From positions 1 through 8,573 of the forward strand of contig CAMKYP010000144.1 in assembly GCA_946477505.1 (NCBI GenBank): a DNA stretch of 8,573 nt. Reading direction: 5' to 3'. Shown one piece after another: positions 6,293 through 8,573 of the stretch; the first letter of the stretch is position 1, and the number at the start of each line of letters is the position of its first letter. The notes under the pieces are model-generated. The model worked only from the letters and a program-made list of their open reading frames with translations. It did not search any database and had not been told where the DNA came from. This DNA comes from an uncultured Dechloromonas sp. (GTDB lineage: Bacteria; Pseudomonadota; Gammaproteobacteria; Burkholderiales; Rhodocyclaceae). Both the position numbers and the translations under genes were made by a program.

Positions 6293-6716
6293 TCCGTCCC
6301 GCGAACAGGTACGCCGCTTCTTCTGCGACGCCTGGAAAAAACACCTCGACCGTTTGCCCCTGGTTGGTGCCGAAGTCACGGCTGCCGACATCGCCGCCCG
6401 ACACCCGGAATACCATGCGCTGCTAGGCAATCCCGACGCAGCGGTGAATCAGGAATGGGTGCCGGAAGGCGGAGCGATGAATCCCTTCCTGCATCTATCG
6501 CTGCACCTGGCGATCCACGAGCAGGTGAGCATCGACCAGCCGCCGGGCATCCGCCTGGCCTTCGAGCAATTGCGAGCGCGCATGGATGCGCACGATGCGG
6601 AACACGTCCTGCTCGAATGCCTGGGCGAGACGATCTGGCAGGCCCAGCGCAACGGCCAGGCCATGGATGCCATGGCCTATGTCGATGCCGTACGCCGCAA
6701 GGCCAGTATGATTTAA
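6285..6716 (+). CDS. DUF1841 family protein of unknown function
   Basis: The protein is 143 residues, soluble and without signal peptide or membrane segment. I recognise it as DUF1841 from the opening MFNPSREQVRRFFCDAW, HPEYHALL, the central NPFLHLSLHLAIHEQ, SIDQPPGIR and the terminal ECLGETIWQAQRNG. These segments are strongly conserved in beta- and gammaproteobacteria, but no biochemical role is established that I know of. The conserved histidines in HLSLHLAIHEQ and AEHVLLECLGE could suggest metal binding; that is inference. The ATG at 6285 overlaps the end of the FIST gene by eight bases, so it is probably translated by reinitiation. It is the last gene of the nth operon and converges on the secretion ATPase gene 50 bases away. 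Confidence 0.9.
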   Translation: MFNPSREQVRRFFCDAWKKHLDRLPLVGAEVTAADIAARHPEYHALLGNPDAAVNQEWVPEGGAMNPFLHLSLHLAIHEQVSIDQPPGIRLAFEQLRARMDAHDAEHVLLECLGETIWQAQRNGQAMDAMAYVDAVRRKASMI

Positions 6717-6766
6717 GCGTTGATTGTTGGCATCGCTTGCCAGCTACCAGCGACTTGCAACGGCTC

Positions 6767-8551
6767 TCAGCCGTCGTCAGAGGGCGGGGCGACCTTGATG
6801 ACCTCTTCAAGAGAGGTCTGCCCCTGGGCAACCTTCAAGGCGCCGGAAATGCGCAGCGGTCGCATGCCTTCGCGAAAAGCCTGCTCACGCAACTTGGGTA
6901 TCTCGGAAATCGGCTTGATCTGCTTGCGGATTTCAGGCGAATTGAGCAGCACCTCGTAGATGCCCACGCGCCCGGTGTAGCCCGTCATCCGGCATTCGAG
7001 ACAGCCGACCGGCTGCCATAGTTGCACCGGCTCGGCCGATTTCCACGGTGCCACCAGCGCCCGCCAGGCGGCCCGCTGATCCTCGGTAATCGGCATCGCC
7101 TTCTTGCAATGCGGGCACAGCGTACGCACCAGGCGCTGGGCCATGACGCCGAGCAGGGTCGAATTGATCAGATAGGCCGGCACTCCGAGATCGAGCATGC
7201 GGGTGATTGCCGACGGCGCATCGTTGGTATGCAGCGTGGACAGGACCAGATGCCCGGTCAGCGCCGCCTGGATGGCCATTTCGGCAGTTTCCAGATCGCG
7301 GATTTCGCCGATCATCACGATATCCGGATCCTGGCGCATCAAGGCGCGCACGCCATCGGCAAACCCGAGGTCGATGGCGCGGTTGACCTGCATCTGGTTG
7401 AAGGCCGACTCGACCATCTCGATCGGGTCCTCGATGGTGCTTACATTGACTTCCGGCGTCGCCAACTGCTTCAGTGTGGTGTACAGCGTCGTTGTCTTAC
7501 CGGAGCCGGTCGGGCCGGTGACCAGGATGATGCCGTTCGGCGACGTCGTCATCTGCTTCCAGCGTGACTGGTCGTCATCGGAAAAACCGAGCGAACGAAA
7601 ATCGCGCACCAGCACTTCCGGATCGAAAATACGCATGACCAGTTTTTCGCCGAAAGCCGTCGGCAGTGTGGACAAACGCAACTCGACCTCCTGCCCGGCC
7701 GGCGTCCGCGTCTTGATCCGGCCATCCTGCGGACGACGCTTCTCGATGACGTCCATACGGCCGAGCAGCTTGATGCGGCTGGTCATCGCGTTCATCACCG
7801 CCATCGGGATCTGGTACACCTGATGCAGCACGCCATCGATGCGGAAGCGGACGATGCCCAGGTCGCGCCGTGGTTCGATGTGGATGTCGGATGCCCGCTG
7901 GTCGAAGGCGTATTGCCATAACCAGTCGACGATGTGAATGATGTGCTGATCGTTGGCATCGAAGGTTCTGTTCACCTTGCCCAGTTCAACCAGCTGCTCG
8001 AAGCTGGACAGGCCGCTCGTCACCTCGCCGCGCGCCGCCGCCTTCTTGACCGACTTGGCCAGGTTGAAGAACTCGACCAGATAACGCCCGATATCGTCCG
8101 GATTGGCCATCACCCGACGGATTTCCTTGCGCAGGATATGCTGCAGCTCAACGACCCATTCGCGCACGAAAGGCTCGGCCGTGGCGATCACGACCTCGCG
8201 CGTCGTCACCTGGACAGGCAGGATGCCAAAGCGGGCTGCATAGGCACTCGACATCACCTCGGCAACCCCGGTGAAGTCTATTTTCAGCGGATCGATGTGC
8301 AGGTAATCCAGACCGGTGCGCCCGGCCAACCACTCGGTCAGGTTTTCCAGGTTGAGCAGTTGTGCGGGTGCCTTGTCGCTACGCCATTTCTGGTCGGCGA
8401 TAACGATCAGCGGATGAGTCTTGCCACCATGCAGACGGCGTTCGCTTTTCAGGGTATCGGCCGCTTCGCGACCAACGAGGCCATCCTCGACCATCCAGTC
8501 GACGACCTCGGCGAGAGTCAGGCGATGTTCGCCTACATTCCTGTCATTCAT
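6767..8551 (-). CDS. GspE/PilB-type secretion or type IV pilus assembly ATPase
   Basis: This cytoplasmic hexameric ATPase family powers type II secretion or pilus extension. The 594-residue protein has the full layout. An N-terminal GspE/MshE-like region covers about residues 10-160, a PAS-like N2 domain begins near 200 (RASDIHIEP at 219-227), and the RecA-like core follows. Walker A is GPTGSGKT (346-353, Lys352), the Asp box TIEDPIE is at 372-378, Walker B is IVMIGEIRD with Glu416, and the His box is GHLVLSTLHT (433-442). The zinc-binding tetracysteine is Cys479/Cys482 and Cys517/Cys520, which marks extension or secretion ATPases rather than PilT. Nothing essential is missing. ATG 8551 is chosen over the TTG at 8560, which would add only three residues. 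Pilus and type II roles cannot be separated without the neighbours, which lie outside the window, so no symbol is given. Confidence 0.93.
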   Translation of the reverse strand: MNDRNVGEHRLTLAEVVDWMVEDGLVGREAADTLKSERRLHGGKTHPLIVIADQKWRSDKAPAQLLNLENLTEWLAGRTGLDYLHIDPLKIDFTGVAEVMSSAYAARFGILPVQVTTREVVIATAEPFVREWVVELQHILRKEIRRVMANPDDIGRYLVEFFNLAKSVKKAAARGEVTSGLSSFEQLVELGKVNRTFDANDQHIIHIVDWLWQYAFDQRASDIHIEPRRDLGIVRFRIDGVLHQVYQIPMAVMNAMTSRIKLLGRMDVIEKRRPQDGRIKTRTPAGQEVELRLSTLPTAFGEKLVMRIFDPEVLVRDFRSLGFSDDDQSRWKQMTTSPNGIILVTGPTGSGKTTTLYTTLKQLATPEVNVSTIEDPIEMVESAFNQMQVNRAIDLGFADGVRALMRQDPDIVMIGEIRDLETAEMAIQAALTGHLVLSTLHTNDAPSAITRMLDLGVPAYLINSTLLGVMAQRLVRTLCPHCKKAMPITEDQRAAWRALVAPWKSAEPVQLWQPVGCLECRMTGYTGRVGIYEVLLNSPEIRKQIKPISEIPKLREQAFREGMRPLRISGALKVAQGQTSLEEVIKVAPPSDDG

Positions 8552-8558
8552 GCGCGGC

Positions 8559-8564
8559 AATATA
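8559..8564 (-). promoter_or_regulatory. Candidate -10 box of the secretion ATPase gene
   Basis: TATATT on the minus strand ends seven bases before the ATG at 8551, matching TATAAT at 5 of 6 positions. The -35 region falls outside the window. If it is used, transcription would start at or next to the start codon. Confidence 0.3.
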
Positions 8565-8573
8565 GCATGCGGG

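Noticed and set aside
5198..6430. 410-residue minus-strand open frame opposite nth, FIST and DUF1841
   Set aside because: It runs antisense across three well-recognised overlapping genes and shows no family motif.
6717..6766. Search for a bidirectional terminator between DUF1841 and the ATPase gene
   Set aside because: Only 4-bp pairings such as TTGC/GCAA with large loops and no T run were seen, so none is called.

Overview
The window looks like chromosomal DNA of a GC-rich betaproteobacterium. Rhodocyclales-like (Dechloromonas/Azonexus/Azoarcus group) is my best guess, judged from the protein families, the DUF1841 gene next to nth, and overall codon use; the sequence alone does not prove it. 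Nearly every base is coding. I see no rRNA, tRNA, CRISPR array, insertion sequence, attachment site or phage gene. No gap between genes exceeds about 90 bases.

Region 1 (1-2059, + strand) is the end of an rnf/rsx operon: a 5'-truncated rnfD, then rnfG and rnfE, joined by 4-base ATGA stop/start overlaps. Both RnfD and RnfG keep the threonine motif used for covalent FMN attachment, and RnfE keeps its two cluster cysteines, so the complex looks functional. A GC hairpin followed by six T probably ends this operon.

Region 2 (2065-4646) holds two genes that separate rnf from nth, which directly follows rsxE in E. coli. On the + strand is a radical-SAM RNA methyltransferase of the RlmN/Cfr family with all five key cysteines. 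Convergent to it, and overlapping its 3' end by 12 bases, is a cytoplasmic diguanylate cyclase built from two near-identical tandem PAS domains and a GGEEF domain with an intact inhibitory site. The 88 bases between this cyclase and nth hold a candidate minus-strand promoter and a 10-base perfect palindrome.

Region 3 (4647-6716, + strand) is a tight three-gene operon: nth (endonuclease III), a stand-alone FIST-domain sensor protein, and a DUF1841 protein. The junctions overlap by 4 and 8 bases, so translation is probably coupled.

Region 4 (6767-8551, - strand) is a complete GspE/PilB-type secretion or pilus ATPase, convergent with DUF1841. The 50 bases between them (6717-6766) show no convincing terminator. 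Its promoter region lies at the window edge.

Together the window combines electron transfer (Rnf), base-excision repair (Nth), RNA modification, c-di-GMP signalling and an export/pilus motor. Most of it is ordinary housekeeping. The points most worth a second look are the divergent RlmN/Cfr paralogue with its awkward start, the exact 144-residue PAS duplication, and the nth-FIST-DUF1841 coupling. I found no clear sign of a wholly new system.
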